A DNA stretch of 64,000 nucleotides from an uncultured Bacteroidia bacterium (GCA_902779765.1 CACZCQ010000002.1:1-64000), one strand, 5' to 3'; positions 1 to 10,267 are shown, counted from the first letter of the stretch. Program-made: numbers and translations. Notes: generated from the letters alone by a model not told the origin.

Positions 1-722
1 GTGGGTTGGAACGGCGGTTTGAATGGCTTGGAGCGGTCACTCCTGAAATCCATGCAGAGGTAGGCCATATCTTCCAGCGCGATCACATCGTACTTGGTGC
101 AGAGCTCTCCGATCGTCTTGAGTTCCCCTTCCGTCAGGTTTACCCAAGCGGGATTGTTAGGGTTGGAATATACAATGGCACAGACCTTTCCGTCCGCCAT
201 CATCTCCTCGAGCATCGGTCCGAGTTTTTCGCCGCGGTTATCATAGATATCCAATGAGCGGGCCTCCAGGCCGAGGATCTTCGCCTGCAGGAAGTGTGAC
301 GGGAAGCCGGGACTGAGATAGATGACCGCCTTGCGGCCCTCATGCAACTGTGAGCATTCCAGCAAAAGGTTGAAGCAACCCTGCATGGAACCGACCGTTG
401 GAATCACACATTCGGGGAACACGTCTATACCGACAAACGCCTTTATGAATGCGGAGGCATTCCACTTGAACTCGGGAATACCACCGGTCGGAGGATAAAC
501 TGCGGCTATTCCGGCATCCAAAGCCAGTTTCTGCATATCTACTCCGAACTGGGACGCCTTGATCCCGGGAACCCCGAATTCGAGGTGGACAAACCCCTCG
601 CCGGATACACGCTCAAGTTCCTGGGCAGTATTGACACACTGCCTGATGGTAGCGCTGGCAAGGTCCTTTATATTCATGCCCCGCAATACATCGTCGAGGC
701 TGGCTTTCGGGATAACTCTCAT
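1..722 (-). CDS. PLP-dependent aminotransferase, class I/II fold (partial, C-terminus outside window)
   Basis: About 240 codons are visible, starting at an ATG at 722 and running off the left edge. The translation contains the motif YSNPNNPAW followed by a conserved LEDMAYLCMDFR-type stretch, which is the PLP-pocket Asn/Asp region of class I/II aminotransferases; the Schiff-base lysine lies beyond the edge. The ATG overlaps the TGA of the upstream iorB by four bases (ATGA), so the two are probably translationally coupled. Placed after iorA and iorB, it most likely converts aromatic or branched amino acids to the 2-oxo acids the oxidoreductase uses. That substrate link is inferred from context; the fold assignment is secure. 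Confidence 0.85.
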   Translation of the reverse strand, partial: MRVIPKASLDDVLRGMNIKDLASATIRQCVNTAQELERVSGEGFVHLEFGVPGIKASQFGVDMQKLALDAGIAAVYPPTGGIPEFKWNASAFIKAFVGIDVFPECVIPTVGSMQGCFNLLLECSQLHEGRKAVIYLSPGFPSHFLQAKILGLEARSLDIYDNRGEKLGPMLEEMMADGKVCAIVYSNPNNPAWVNLTEGELKTIGELCTKYDVIALEDMAYLCMDFRSDRSKPFKPPFQP

Positions 723-1306
723 TTGCTGAACTTTTTAGATTCTTCCAATCCTGCGTTGAATGCCGCAATGTTGGCGGCGACTATCGCATCACCCTTGCGG
801 GAGAATATCGCTGCGATTCCCTCCCGGAGTTTATCCGGTCCGACAATATCCATCACAGCAGCCGAAGCCCCCAGAAGTACCATGTTCGCACTCCTGGGTG
901 AGCCGGTCTCCCTTGCAATCGCATCGCAGTCAAGGGTTATGACATTCGGCACCGAGTGCAACTCGGCCATGATATCATCGATCGCGGGATAGTTGGGAAT
1001 ATTCACGAACGGGGTGGTGTTGGTCACAATCCATCCGGTCCTGGAAAGCCAGGGCAGATACCTCAAGGCTTCCATCGGTTCGAGGGAGAGGATGAGGTCA
1101 CACTCCCCTTTCGGGATCAGGTCGCTGAATATGGGAACGGACGAAAGGCGGAGATTGCTCTGGACGTCCCCGCCACGCTGGCTCATGCCATGGACTTCGG
1201 CCTGCTTCAGGTGGAGGTTCTCCTCGAGGGCCGCCCATCCTATAACCGTAGCGATGGAGAGGATGCCTTGTCCCCCCACGCCGGAAAGTATGATATCCTT
1301 TTTCAT
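719..1306 (-). CDS. iorB: Indolepyruvate oxidoreductase beta subunit (IorB)
   Basis: 195 residues, a normal length for the gamma-type (POR_G) subunit of 2-oxoacid oxidoreductases. The N-terminus carries the glycine-rich GVGGQGILSIA motif and, further on, AEVHGMSQRGG, both characteristic of IorB. It pairs with IorA to decarboxylate aryl-pyruvates oxidatively to the acyl-CoA, passing electrons to ferredoxin, in the cytoplasm. It starts four bases after the iorA stop and ends in a 4-bp overlap with the aminotransferase, so the three genes form one compact operon. Confidence 0.93.
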   Translation of the reverse strand: MKKDIILSGVGGQGILSIATVIGWAALEENLHLKQAEVHGMSQRGGDVQSNLRLSSVPIFSDLIPKGECDLILSLEPMEALRYLPWLSRTGWIVTNTTPFVNIPNYPAIDDIMAELHSVPNVITLDCDAIARETGSPRSANMVLLGASAAVMDIVGPDKLREGIAAIFSRKGDAIVAANIAAFNAGLEESKKFSK

Positions 1307-1310
1307 ATTC

Positions 1311-2936
1311 TTACCTGTTTTTAGCGGCCAGGTGACGTTTGGCCGTCTGGATGCATTCCCTGCGGCATATCACCACAGATACTCCGTGATAATTGATTTC
1401 CTCTTCAATCACCTTTTCCATCTCGGGATAATTCTTCGGGAGCGGGACGATGGTCCTGATATGGTCCTCTTCCACTCCAATGGCTGCACATATCCTTTCG
1501 AGCTTGCCGGTCCCGGCAGAATCCTGGCCTCCTGTCATTCCGGTGGTCAGGTTGTCGGAGATGCAGAGCGTGATGTCCGCCTTTGAATTGACGGCATCCA
1601 GCAGACCGGTCATTCCGCTGTGGGTGAACGTAGAGTCTCCGATGACTCCGACCGACGGCCACACTCCGGAATTGGCAGCTCCTATAGCCATCGTGAGCGA
1701 AGCCCCCATTTCCACGCAGGAATGGATGGCATTGAAAGGAGACATATAGCCCAAGGTGTAGCAGCCTATGTCGCCGAATACCTTCGCTCCGTCATATTTC
1801 TTCAGGACAGCGTTCAAAGCGGTATAGAAATCCCTGTGGCCACAACCCTGGCAGAGTGCCGGCGGACGCGGGACAGTCATCTTAGCCTCTCCGAAGGCAT
1901 CCAGCGGCTCGAGACCGAGAGCATTCCTGACATGGTCGGGATTCAGCTCACCGGTCCTTGGAAGGGTTCCGTCAAGACGTCCCTTCACCTTGACAAAGCC
2001 ATTGCCTTCATTTTCGTCATACAGCAGCCCCCTGAGTTTCTCCTCAATCAGCGGCTGCCCCTCCTCGATGACCAGGATTGTCTTGCAGGACCCGGTCATC
2101 TTCTTAAGAAGCCTTGTCGGGAATGGATAACGGGTAACCTTAAGGACAGGATACTGGCAACCTTCGGGAAAATTCTCCATCAGGTAATTATATGCGATTC
2201 CGCATGTAACGATCCCACGGCTGTGGTCGGGGCCGTCCTTATACATATTATCGCCGGACAGCTCGGAATCCTGACGGAACTTGGCTTGCTCCTCTGCCAG
2301 TTCCTTGACACGTGCCCTGGATATCCCAGGCAGGGTGACCCAGAATCTTTCCCGGTCCTTCGGAGGGAAATGAAGTTCGTTCTCTGGGGCCGGTTGGTGA
2401 GCCTGTCGAACCACCGCACGGGAATGCGCCATACGCGTGGTGAGTCGCATCAGGACGGGAATATGGTTGGCTTCGGAGTAATCAAAAGCCTCCTGGACCA
2501 TATCGTAGGCTTCCTGCTGGTTGGACGGCTCGAAGCAAGGCATCATTGCAAAGTCTGCATAGAAGCGAGAATCCTGCTCGTTCTGGGATGAGTGCTGGGA
2601 AGGATCGTCGCAGGCAGCGATGACCAGACCTCCGTTGGCACCGGTCACGGCTGAATTGACGAAAGCATCGGCGCAGACATTCATTCCTACGTGTTTCATG
2701 CAGACAAGGGCGCGCTTGCCGGCAAACGATACTCCGAGGGCAGCTTCCATAGCTGTCTTTTCGTTGGTACACCAGTCGCAGTGGATGCCGCGTTCCTTTG
2801 CCAAAGGATGCCGCTGGATATACTCCGTAATCTCGGTCGAGGGGGTTCCCGGATAGGCATAGACTCCCGAAAGACCGGCATGCAGGGCACCCAGTGCCAA
2901 TGCCTCGTCTCCCAGAAGAAGGTGTTTGTCAACCAT
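1311..2936 (-). CDS. iorA: Indolepyruvate oxidoreductase alpha subunit (IorA) lacking the C-terminal ferredoxin domain
   Basis: 541 residues. The N-terminal pyrimidine domain has YAYPGTPSTEI near residues 27-36. The thiamine-diphosphate domain shows ALCQGCGHRDFY, then GDIGCYTLG, then GDSTFTHSG with a downstream Asn, matching the GDG-type Mg/ThDP site. Classical IorA proteins continue into a Cys-rich 4Fe-4S ferredoxin domain. This one stops after CRRECIQTAKRHLAAKNR with no such cluster motif, as I recall for other Bacteroidetes. Residues about 175-182 read VVRQAHQP and are encoded by a short palindromic repeat (2391-2414) absent from typical family members. It heads the operon with iorB and the aminotransferase. 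Confidence 0.93.
   Translation of the reverse strand: MVDKHLLLGDEALALGALHAGLSGVYAYPGTPSTEITEYIQRHPLAKERGIHCDWCTNEKTAMEAALGVSFAGKRALVCMKHVGMNVCADAFVNSAVTGANGGLVIAACDDPSQHSSQNEQDSRFYADFAMMPCFEPSNQQEAYDMVQEAFDYSEANHIPVLMRLTTRMAHSRAVVRQAHQPAPENELHFPPKDRERFWVTLPGISRARVKELAEEQAKFRQDSELSGDNMYKDGPDHSRGIVTCGIAYNYLMENFPEGCQYPVLKVTRYPFPTRLLKKMTGSCKTILVIEEGQPLIEEKLRGLLYDENEGNGFVKVKGRLDGTLPRTGELNPDHVRNALGLEPLDAFGEAKMTVPRPPALCQGCGHRDFYTALNAVLKKYDGAKVFGDIGCYTLGYMSPFNAIHSCVEMGASLTMAIGAANSGVWPSVGVIGDSTFTHSGMTGLLDAVNSKADITLCISDNLTTGMTGGQDSAGTGKLERICAAIGVEEDHIRTIVPLPKNYPEMEKVIEEEINYHGVSVVICRRECIQTAKRHLAAKNR
2391..2414. repeat. In-frame palindromic repeat unit inside iorA
   Basis: On the iorA coding strand the core reads GTTCGACAGGCTCACCAAC and is translated VVRQAHQP. 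The same unit, allowing a few substitutions, occurs in the DegT aminotransferase at 7191-7224 and the S9 peptidase at 44561-44649. It contains no stop in the frame used and falls between the conserved MAHSRAVV and PENEL segments of IorA, consistent with a tolerated loop insertion. Confidence 0.75.
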
Positions 2937-2965
2937 TGTTATAAAGTTTTCGTGTTATTCCGTTA

Positions 2966-2996
2966 CAAGTTACGAAATTTTCGGAATAATCAAAAA
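2966..2996 (-). promoter_or_regulatory. iorA: Possible iorA promoter
   Basis: Read on the minus strand, TTTTTG (2996-2991) is followed after about 18 bases by TAACTTG (2972-2966), about 30 bases before the iorA ATG. This resembles the Bacteroidetes -33 TTTG / -7 TAnnTTTG arrangement, but the -7 box is imperfect. It lies in the 111-bp gap after the dehydratase gene. Confidence 0.3.
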
Positions 2997-3047
2997 TTTC
3001 TTCCGATTTCAAATCAGAAGAACACGAAAGATAATGAAAAGGGATTC

Positions 3048-4970
3048 CTACCTGTCCAGCACTGAGAATGCGGAATGGTTGCTGACGTATTCCGGGACGA
3101 TCTGTTTCATCGCAGCCACGGTCTTCATGTCGTCATATTCGTATGAGATCTCGATTAGGCGGTCGATCTGATCGCAAATGGAAGCATAGTCATATTCGCG
3201 GACGGTGGCGATTCGGATCTTCTCGTTGAATGAGGGCTTGGTGGATTCCTCGGAGTCGAGCACTTCTTCATAAAGCTTTTCGCCGTCACGGAGTCCGGTA
3301 TACTTGATTTCAACTTCTTGCACGCCGCTGAGTTCAATCATCCTCTTCGCAAGGTCGGCTATGCGTACGGGCTTGCCCATGTCGAAAGCGAATATCTCGC
3401 CACCCTCCCCTTTCGTTCCGGCCTCAAGGACGAGCTTGCAAGCCTCGGGAATCAGCATGAAATACCTGACGATGTCGGGATGAGTCACGGTCACAGGACC
3501 GCCTTGCTTGATCTGGCGTTCGAATATCGGGATAACGGAACCGTTGGATCCCAGCACGTTGCCGAAACGGGTCGTTATGAATTGGGTATGTCCTTCGACC
3601 TCGCCCTCCTTCTCGGCCTTGTTCAGGCTCTGGACGTAAATCTCGCAGATACGCTTGGAACAACCCATCACGTTCGTCGGATTGACAGCCTTGTCGGTGG
3701 AGATCATAACGAATTTGGAAACTCCGTACTTGACCGAAAGGTCGGCGATTATCTTGGTCCCCTGGACGTTGTTCTGGATGCTCTCCGAAGGATTATACTC
3801 CATCATCGGAACGTGCTTGTAGGCAGCAGCATGGAAGACGTAGTCCGGACGGAAGTTCCTGAATATGGCTTCCATATGGGATTCGTTCACGATGCTGGTG
3901 ACGATGGTCGAGGTCTTGACGGCAGGATATTCACGGGCCATCATCAGCCTGATATCATGCTGCGGGGTCTCGGCCGAATCGATGAGCATCATCTCCGAGG
4001 GACCGAACGAAGCGACCTGATGCACGATCTCGCTTCCGATGCTGCCCGCCGAGCCTGTGATGAGTATCTTCTTGTCCCGGATATCTTTGGCAATCGAGTC
4101 CATGTCTATCTGGATCTCGTCGCGTGGCAGCAGGTCCTCGATCTTTACCTCGCTGATGGTCGCTGTCCCAAGGAGAGAGTCCTTGTCCCACTCCACCGCG
4201 GCATGGGAGAAATAGATCTTTGCTCCGGAACTGAGGATATAGTCCTGAAGCACAGTATCGTTACGGAAACGGTCAATCCTTCCCGGAGCGACGAGAACGG
4301 CCCTGATGCGACGTTTCTGCAATTCCTCGGGGAGGCTGTCATCTACGTCGAACACCGGCTCACCCATCAGGACGGTACCCTTGGCGCGAAGCGATGGGTC
4401 ATGGGAGATGAAACCACGGAGCTTGAAACGCATCGGCTTCTCGCCACGGATCGATTTGGCAAGTCCGATTCCTCCGGCGCGGATGCCGTAGATGAAAGCG
4501 GCTTGAGCTGCTTCGGTACGGAAGAAGGCGTCATAGACAGCCTTGATAACGATCCTGGCCAGCCACATGAGAGCCGTGGCCAACACGAATGTTACAAGCA
4601 GGAACCTGGCCGTAAGGTGGGCAAACAGCCAAGCCGGAGTCCCACTCAAAGGATAATGGATCAGGAATGCCACGATAAACGAGCATGCCATGGCCATCCC
4701 GATCCGGATCAAGTCGCTGAAAGATGAGTAGCGGATTATGCCCGTATATGTCTTGAAAACCCTGAAGAAGATACAGGTAATCGCAAGATAAATCAGCATC
4801 ACCCGCATCAATGGCAGGAAGTTACCTACCAGGAATGAAGCGCTGTGGAAAGCCCAGTAGACAACAATGCTGGAGAAAAGCAGGATAATGCAATCTATCA
4901 GAAGCACACACCAATAAGGAAGTGCCCCTTTTGAGAAATACCAGTCTATGATGTCCTTAAAGCTCCTCAT
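3048..4970 (-). CDS. Membrane nucleotide-sugar 4,6-dehydratase (CapD/WbpM/PglF family)
   Basis: 640 residues with about four N-terminal membrane helices (roughly 15-120), a CoA-binding-like middle domain, and a C-terminal extended SDR domain with the NAD-binding motif GSAGSIGSEI near residue 305. The catalytic Tyr of the usual YxxxK is replaced by Met: NVMGCSKR places Met435 and Lys439. This is the known signature of large WbpM/PglF-type UDP-GlcNAc 4,6-dehydratases. The YKHVPMME motif confirms the family. It likely makes the 4-keto-6-deoxy precursor used by the DegT aminotransferase two genes upstream. It is the last gene of a three-gene minus-strand set beginning at 7363. Confidence 0.92.
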   Translation of the reverse strand: MRSFKDIIDWYFSKGALPYWCVLLIDCIILLFSSIVVYWAFHSASFLVGNFLPLMRVMLIYLAITCIFFRVFKTYTGIIRYSSFSDLIRIGMAMACSFIVAFLIHYPLSGTPAWLFAHLTARFLLVTFVLATALMWLARIVIKAVYDAFFRTEAAQAAFIYGIRAGGIGLAKSIRGEKPMRFKLRGFISHDPSLRAKGTVLMGEPVFDVDDSLPEELQKRRIRAVLVAPGRIDRFRNDTVLQDYILSSGAKIYFSHAAVEWDKDSLLGTATISEVKIEDLLPRDEIQIDMDSIAKDIRDKKILITGSAGSIGSEIVHQVASFGPSEMMLIDSAETPQHDIRLMMAREYPAVKTSTIVTSIVNESHMEAIFRNFRPDYVFHAAAYKHVPMMEYNPSESIQNNVQGTKIIADLSVKYGVSKFVMISTDKAVNPTNVMGCSKRICEIYVQSLNKAEKEGEVEGHTQFITTRFGNVLGSNGSVIPIFERQIKQGGPVTVTHPDIVRYFMLIPEACKLVLEAGTKGEGGEIFAFDMGKPVRIADLAKRMIELSGVQEVEIKYTGLRDGEKLYEEVLDSEESTKPSFNEKIRIATVREYDYASICDQIDRLIEISYEYDDMKTVAAMKQIVPEYVSNHSAFSVLDR

Positions 4971-5006
4971 GACTCCAACTTAACAAATATAAGCATAAAT
5001 GGAGAT

Positions 5007-6089
5007 TTATTTCCATAAATGATACAAGATTTTAGTCTTGTACTCTTGAAATGCAATGTTACCGAACATCGGTATGACTTTCAGGTATCTCCGTGTAATG
5101 ACAATGAAATGCTTCGACGTATCCAGGAAACGATGACCGGACTCTGCCCATCTCTCATCCCATTCGTGGCCGAAATTACCCTCTTTCATAATCATCCCAA
5201 GCACCTTGTCGGATTCTCTTTTAACTGAAAGATCGAAAAAAGGCATATCTCCTTCCGGCAATCCAAGCTGGCGTACGGCAATCAGGCCGAACACTTTCCA
5301 TGGTTTGACCAGGTCCAGTTCATCTAGCATCCGGAAGAGACTCTTCCTGTCGATGCTGGACTGGTTGGCATGGAGTAACAACGACCAGTCACATATCTGC
5401 CTGAAACCGACTCCCGCCGCTACGAAATGACTCCAGATATGTTCAAGGATATACATTACATTAAATGTCGGACCTGGAGTATGTACGATGATGTCATCTA
5501 CATCAACCGATCCACAATCGCTGGCAATACCGGCATCAGAAAAACTCTGAAAAGCATCGTTGTATCTTGGAACAAGTACATCAGCAAATTGATGAAGCTC
5601 TATCGGTATGCCCTTAGTGACAATGGTAGAGTGCTTTTCAGACTCTTCAAACTTCTTTTCCTCAATGCATGCGATGTTGTCGGAAAGTATGTCGAAAGCC
5701 CTCTTGTATTGGTCTGGCCTTACATAAAGGTCGATATCTCCACACTCCCGCAGAAGGGGCTGATGGTAGTATGAAGCCACTCCATGCCCCTTAAGAAGGA
5801 TAGGTTCAATACCACCGCTGCGCAAGGCCTTGACAGCATCGGCAAGGATGTGCGAAATCTTGAAATTCATCGCAGCGATGGAAAGAATCTTCTTCTGAAG
5901 CATCTCGGATGCCTTAGGATGCATGCGACCCGTGTTCAGCAGTCCCTGGGCCACAAGTCCGCTGACAGCCTGTTTCTGCGCATCGGCCCAAATCCTCTTG
6001 AAATCGGCACCACGCAGGTCAGCCTCAGGAGCCTTGTTCCAGAGACCGGCCCGAAGGACCGAACAGAAGATGTCGATATAGCTGTCCAT
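5007..6089 (-). CDS. Nucleotidyltransferase-family protein (PF14907-like)
   Basis: 360 residues. The motifs ILLKGHGVASYYHQP and ECGDIDLYV (about residues 97-140) match the uncharacterised nucleotidyltransferase family often found in polysaccharide loci; the GDIDLY acidic pair would bind metal. The rest is alpha-helical and poorly conserved, with no signal peptide or membrane span. It begins two bases after the DegT aminotransferase stop, and the dehydratase follows after 36 bases, so all three are probably cotranscribed. The transferred group and its target are unknown. The length and context argue against the small MNT half of a toxin-antitoxin pair. Confidence 0.75.
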   Translation of the reverse strand: MDSYIDIFCSVLRAGLWNKAPEADLRGADFKRIWADAQKQAVSGLVAQGLLNTGRMHPKASEMLQKKILSIAAMNFKISHILADAVKALRSGGIEPILLKGHGVASYYHQPLLRECGDIDLYVRPDQYKRAFDILSDNIACIEEKKFEESEKHSTIVTKGIPIELHQFADVLVPRYNDAFQSFSDAGIASDCGSVDVDDIIVHTPGPTFNVMYILEHIWSHFVAAGVGFRQICDWSLLLHANQSSIDRKSLFRMLDELDLVKPWKVFGLIAVRQLGLPEGDMPFFDLSVKRESDKVLGMIMKEGNFGHEWDERWAESGHRFLDTSKHFIVITRRYLKVIPMFGNIAFQEYKTKILYHLWK

Positions 6090-6091
6090 CC

Positions 6092-7363
6092 CTATACCTC
6101 GATGGCTTCCTTGATCTTGGATACTATATACTTGACATCCTCATCCGTGACACAAGGGCCTGCGGGCAGGCAGAGTCCTTTCTTGAATATGGCTTCAGAG
6201 ACACCATTCACATATGCAGGGGCATTTCTGTAGACAGGCTGCCTGTGCATGGGCTTCCACAAAGGCCTGGCTTCGATTCCGGCCTCGTCGAGGAACATCC
6301 TGATGGCCTCGACATTAGTATTCGGCTCGCAATCCGTGTGTACTCCACCGCCGGCATGTATTACGCCGGCAGCACCACCGATGGCTTTGGTAATCGCCTC
6401 TGCATAAGCTCTCTCCTGCCCTTTTATCTTCAAGTCTTCATCAAGCGTGAGAGTACAGAGCCAGAAGTTTGAATCAAAGCGAGGGTCAGTCTGGCCATGG
6501 ACATGGATTCCCTTAACATCAGCAAGAAGCGCCTCATACATCTTCTGGACATGGCGGTGATGGGCAAGATGGTCATTGATTACCGTCATCTGGCCGCGAC
6601 CGATTCCGGCACAGATATTCGACAGGCGGTAATTGTAACCGATCGACTCATGCTGGTAGTATGGATATGCCTCTCTGGCCTGGGTGGCGTACCACATTAT
6701 CTTGTTCTTAGCCTCCATGTCCGGGCATATCAGGGCACCTCCGCCGGAGGTCGTGATCATCTTGTTGCCGTTGAAACTCAGGACGCCGTAATCTCCGAAG
6801 GTCCCGAGCACCCGCCCGTCGAACCGGCTGCCGAAGCCCTCGGCGGCATCTTCAATGACAGGGATGCCGTATTTTCGGGATATCTCCATGTATCGGTCAA
6901 TACGGTAAGGCATTCCGTATAAGGCAACGGGAACGATGGCCTTAGGCTTCCTTCCAGTCTTTGCGATACGGTCGGCAATCGCCTTGTCCAGCAGGTCCGG
7001 ATCCATATTCCAGGAATCCTCCTCTGAATCTACGAATACCGGGGTTGCGCCAAGGTATGTCACGGGATGGGATGACGCGCAGAAGGTAAAACTCTGGACC
7101 ATCACCTCGTCCCCGGGTCCCACTCCGCATGCAATCAACGCCAGATGAACCGCCGCCGTCCCAGAACTCAGTGCTACCACCTCCTTACTTGTTGGTGAGC
7201 TTGTCGAACCACTTGAGCCTGTTACAAATCTCTTCAAATCCTCCTCAAACCCATTGACATTCGGACCGAGCGGAACGACCCAGTTCGTATCGAATGCCTC
7301 CTGGATGTATTTCATCTCATTTCCACTCATATGAGCGAGACAGAGATATATTCTTTTACCCAT
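6092..7363 (-). CDS. DegT/DnrJ/EryC1/StrS-family sugar aminotransferase
   Basis: 423 residues. SSGTAAVHLAL (about 66-76), EDAAEGFGS (about 171-179) and FNGNKMITTSGGG with Schiff-base Lys201 define the family. The C-terminal RPLWKPMHRQPVY region is typical of enzymes that aminate nucleotide 4-keto-6-deoxy sugars. With the 4,6-dehydratase downstream it could make a UDP-4-amino-4,6-dideoxy-hexosamine (PglE-like); this pairing is inference. Residues about 47-60 (TGSSGSTSSPTS) are extra relative to the usual family alignment and are encoded by tandem palindromic repeat units at 7191-7224. A promoter box lies 25 bases upstream of the ATG. Confidence 0.9.
   Translation of the reverse strand: MGKRIYLCLAHMSGNEMKYIQEAFDTNWVVPLGPNVNGFEEDLKRFVTGSSGSTSSPTSKEVVALSSGTAAVHLALIACGVGPGDEVMVQSFTFCASSHPVTYLGATPVFVDSEEDSWNMDPDLLDKAIADRIAKTGRKPKAIVPVALYGMPYRIDRYMEISRKYGIPVIEDAAEGFGSRFDGRVLGTFGDYGVLSFNGNKMITTSGGGALICPDMEAKNKIMWYATQAREAYPYYQHESIGYNYRLSNICAGIGRGQMTVINDHLAHHRHVQKMYEALLADVKGIHVHGQTDPRFDSNFWLCTLTLDEDLKIKGQERAYAEAITKAIGGAAGVIHAGGGVHTDCEPNTNVEAIRMFLDEAGIEARPLWKPMHRQPVYRNAPAYVNGVSEAIFKKGLCLPAGPCVTDEDVKYIVSKIKEAIEV
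7191..7224. repeat. In-frame palindromic repeat (about 1.5 units) inside the DegT aminotransferase
   Basis: The coding strand has a partial unit ACAGGCTCAAGTGG followed directly by a full unit TTCGACAAGCTCACCAAC. It is translated TGSS-GSTSSPTS, a different frame from the copy in iorA (VVRQAHQP). It sits before the VVALSSGTA motif of the aminotransferase. Confidence 0.72.
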
Positions 7364-7387
7364 AGAAAGTCAAAGTCTTAAGCGGTA

Positions 7388-7395
7388 CAAAGATA
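7388..7395 (-). promoter_or_regulatory. -7 promoter box for the aminotransferase/nucleotidyltransferase/dehydratase genes
   Basis: On the minus strand the site reads TATCTTTG, an exact match to the Bacteroidetes -7 consensus TAnnTTTG. It lies 25 bases upstream of the ATG at 7363. It is one arm of a symmetric sequence whose other arm is the plus-strand box at 7404-7411. No clear -33 TTTG was found. Confidence 0.55.
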
Positions 7396-7403
7396 ATATT
7401 TTT

Positions 7404-7411
7404 TATCTTTG
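7404..7411 (+). promoter_or_regulatory. -7 promoter box for the sulfatase
   Basis: TATCTTTG matches TAnnTTTG and ends 23 bases before the sulfatase ATG at 7435. It is divergent from, and symmetric with, the minus-strand box at 7388-7395; the arms CAAAGATAA and TTATCTTTG are perfect inverted repeats separated by six bases. Confidence 0.55.
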
Positions 7412-7434
7412 TCTTTAACCAGATCGATCTCCAA

Positions 7435-9018
<1,584 letters not shown>

Positions 9019-9020
9019 AT

Positions 9021-9050
9021 CCGCTCGCCGGCGTAATCGATACGGCGGCC
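9021..9050. repeat. Copy 1 of a 30-bp direct repeat bracketing the 9.0-12.9 kb segment
   Basis: CTCGCCGGCGTAATCGATA here matches CTCGCCGGCATAATCGATA at 12911-12940. About 26 of 30 bases agree, in the same orientation. On the minus strand both copies can be read RIDYAGER-like, and here an upstream DLKMIFATVLG-like stretch (about 9051-9081) continues the frame, suggesting a remnant of a gene 3' end. It immediately follows the sulfatase stop. Confidence 0.6.
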
Positions 9051-9158
9051 GAGAACAGTAGCGAAAATCATCTTGAGATCAGTCTAGAAAGAATAGTTGC
9101 GAAGTTAAAATAAGTATAGGAAAGTATAATAAATCAACACTTATTTTATCCCATAAAC

Positions 9159-9166
9159 TAGTTTTG
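9159..9166 (+). promoter_or_regulatory. -7 promoter box for the acyltransferase
   Basis: TAGTTTTG fits TAnnTTTG and lies 28 bases before the ATG at 9194 in an A+T-rich gap. No convincing -33 element was found. Confidence 0.45.
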
Positions 9167-9193
9167 TGCCTAGCATGAATTATTTATTAATAA

Positions 9194-10267
9194 ATGAACG
9201 ATAAATACTTAACGATAGAATATCTTCGATTTATTTGTATAGGAGCAGTGGTATTATTACACGCCGTTGGTGCACCAGTAGAGGGTAGAGATATTATTTC
9301 ATGGCGTTATGGCATCTATGATATTATCCGTATCTTTTTTTCAGAAGGCATCTGTAGAGTAGCAGTACCGACTTTATTCCTTATTTCCGGATTTCTTTTT
9401 TTTACAAGGCTAGAAAAGTGGAGCGCAGATATTTGGGCAAATAAACTCAAGAGACGCGCCAAAACACTAATTCTTCCATACTTCATTTGGAATCTATTGT
9501 CGATTGTTTTTTCTCTTCTTATGCTTTATTTAATATTCGCATTAAGGGGGGGGGACGTTCCGATCATGGCTACGTGGTATAATCAAATTGGTGGTTTGAG
9601 GGCATTCTGGGATTCAGGAATAGGGGGACAACCTATAAATTACCCCTTATGGTATGTTAGAGATTTAATCGTTTTTGTAATACTGGCACCTTTAGTTTTC
9701 TATTCTTGTAAAATAACTGGGAGCGGAGGATTACTCTTTTTGTATATAGCATATTTATTCCATACTTGGAAAGATCTTCCAGGGCTTTCTATGGAGGGTT
9801 TTTTCTTTTTCACCTTTGGCGCCTTTCTAAAAATCCGTAGTATTAACATATCATACTTCTTCAAAAAACGTTTCATAATTGTAACGTGTTTAGCAATACC
9901 GACAGTATTAATAATGGTCTTTACGTATGGTAATAATAACGTTGCCTATAGATACGCATATCGTCTTTTCACATTGTTTGGTTCATCAAGCATAATTGGT
10001 TTTGTTACATTATTAGTTCAAAAGCAAAAAATAAATATCCACCCTATCCTTTTAAAGAGTTCTTTCTTCGTATATGCATCACATATAATGGTTCTGCCAT
10101 ATGTGCTTATTTCTCTAGGGAATTATTTGCCAAGCAATCAGATAGGTTTGATTATCAAGTACTTTTTGGCTCCTATTATTACAGTTATTATTTTAATTGT
10201 CTGCTATTATTATGCAAATAAATGGATTCCTAAAACTCTATCTGTTTTAACTGGTGGGCGAGAATAG
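9194..10267 (+). CDS. Membrane acyltransferase 3 family protein (O-acetyltransferase-like)
   Basis: 357 residues with about ten hydrophobic helices. The N-terminal IEYLRFICIGAVVLLHA with its His is the acyltransferase-3 signature, as in OatA/ExoZ-type enzymes that O-acetylate extracytoplasmic sugars at the inner membrane. It is much more A+T-rich than the two sulfatase sequences on either side, so it looks like a separate insertion. It stands alone on the plus strand behind its own promoter-like box. The probable role is acetylation of the local polysaccharide; the exact acceptor is unknown. Confidence 0.85.
   Translation: MNDKYLTIEYLRFICIGAVVLLHAVGAPVEGRDIISWRYGIYDIIRIFFSEGICRVAVPTLFLISGFLFFTRLEKWSADIWANKLKRRAKTLILPYFIWNLLSIVFSLLMLYLIFALRGGDVPIMATWYNQIGGLRAFWDSGIGGQPINYPLWYVRDLIVFVILAPLVFYSCKITGSGGLLFLYIAYLFHTWKDLPGLSMEGFFFFTFGAFLKIRSINISYFFKKRFIIVTCLAIPTVLIMVFTYGNNNVAYRYAYRLFTLFGSSSIIGFVTLLVQKQKINIHPILLKSSFFVYASHIMVLPYVLISLGNYLPSNQIGLIIKYFLAPIITVIILIVCYYYANKWIPKTLSVLTGGRE

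Noticed and set aside
1620..2591. Plus-strand open frame of 323 codons
   Set aside because: Antisense shadow of iorA; no domain and no start signal.
3318..4727. Long plus-strand open frame of 469 codons
   Set aside because: It is antisense to the well-supported nucleotide-sugar dehydratase, has no recognisable domain and follows from the codon usage of the true gene.
5007..6089. Nucleotidyltransferase half of a toxin-antitoxin pair
   Set aside because: At 360 residues it is far longer than MNT antitoxins, has no HEPN partner, and sits between two nucleotide-sugar enzymes.
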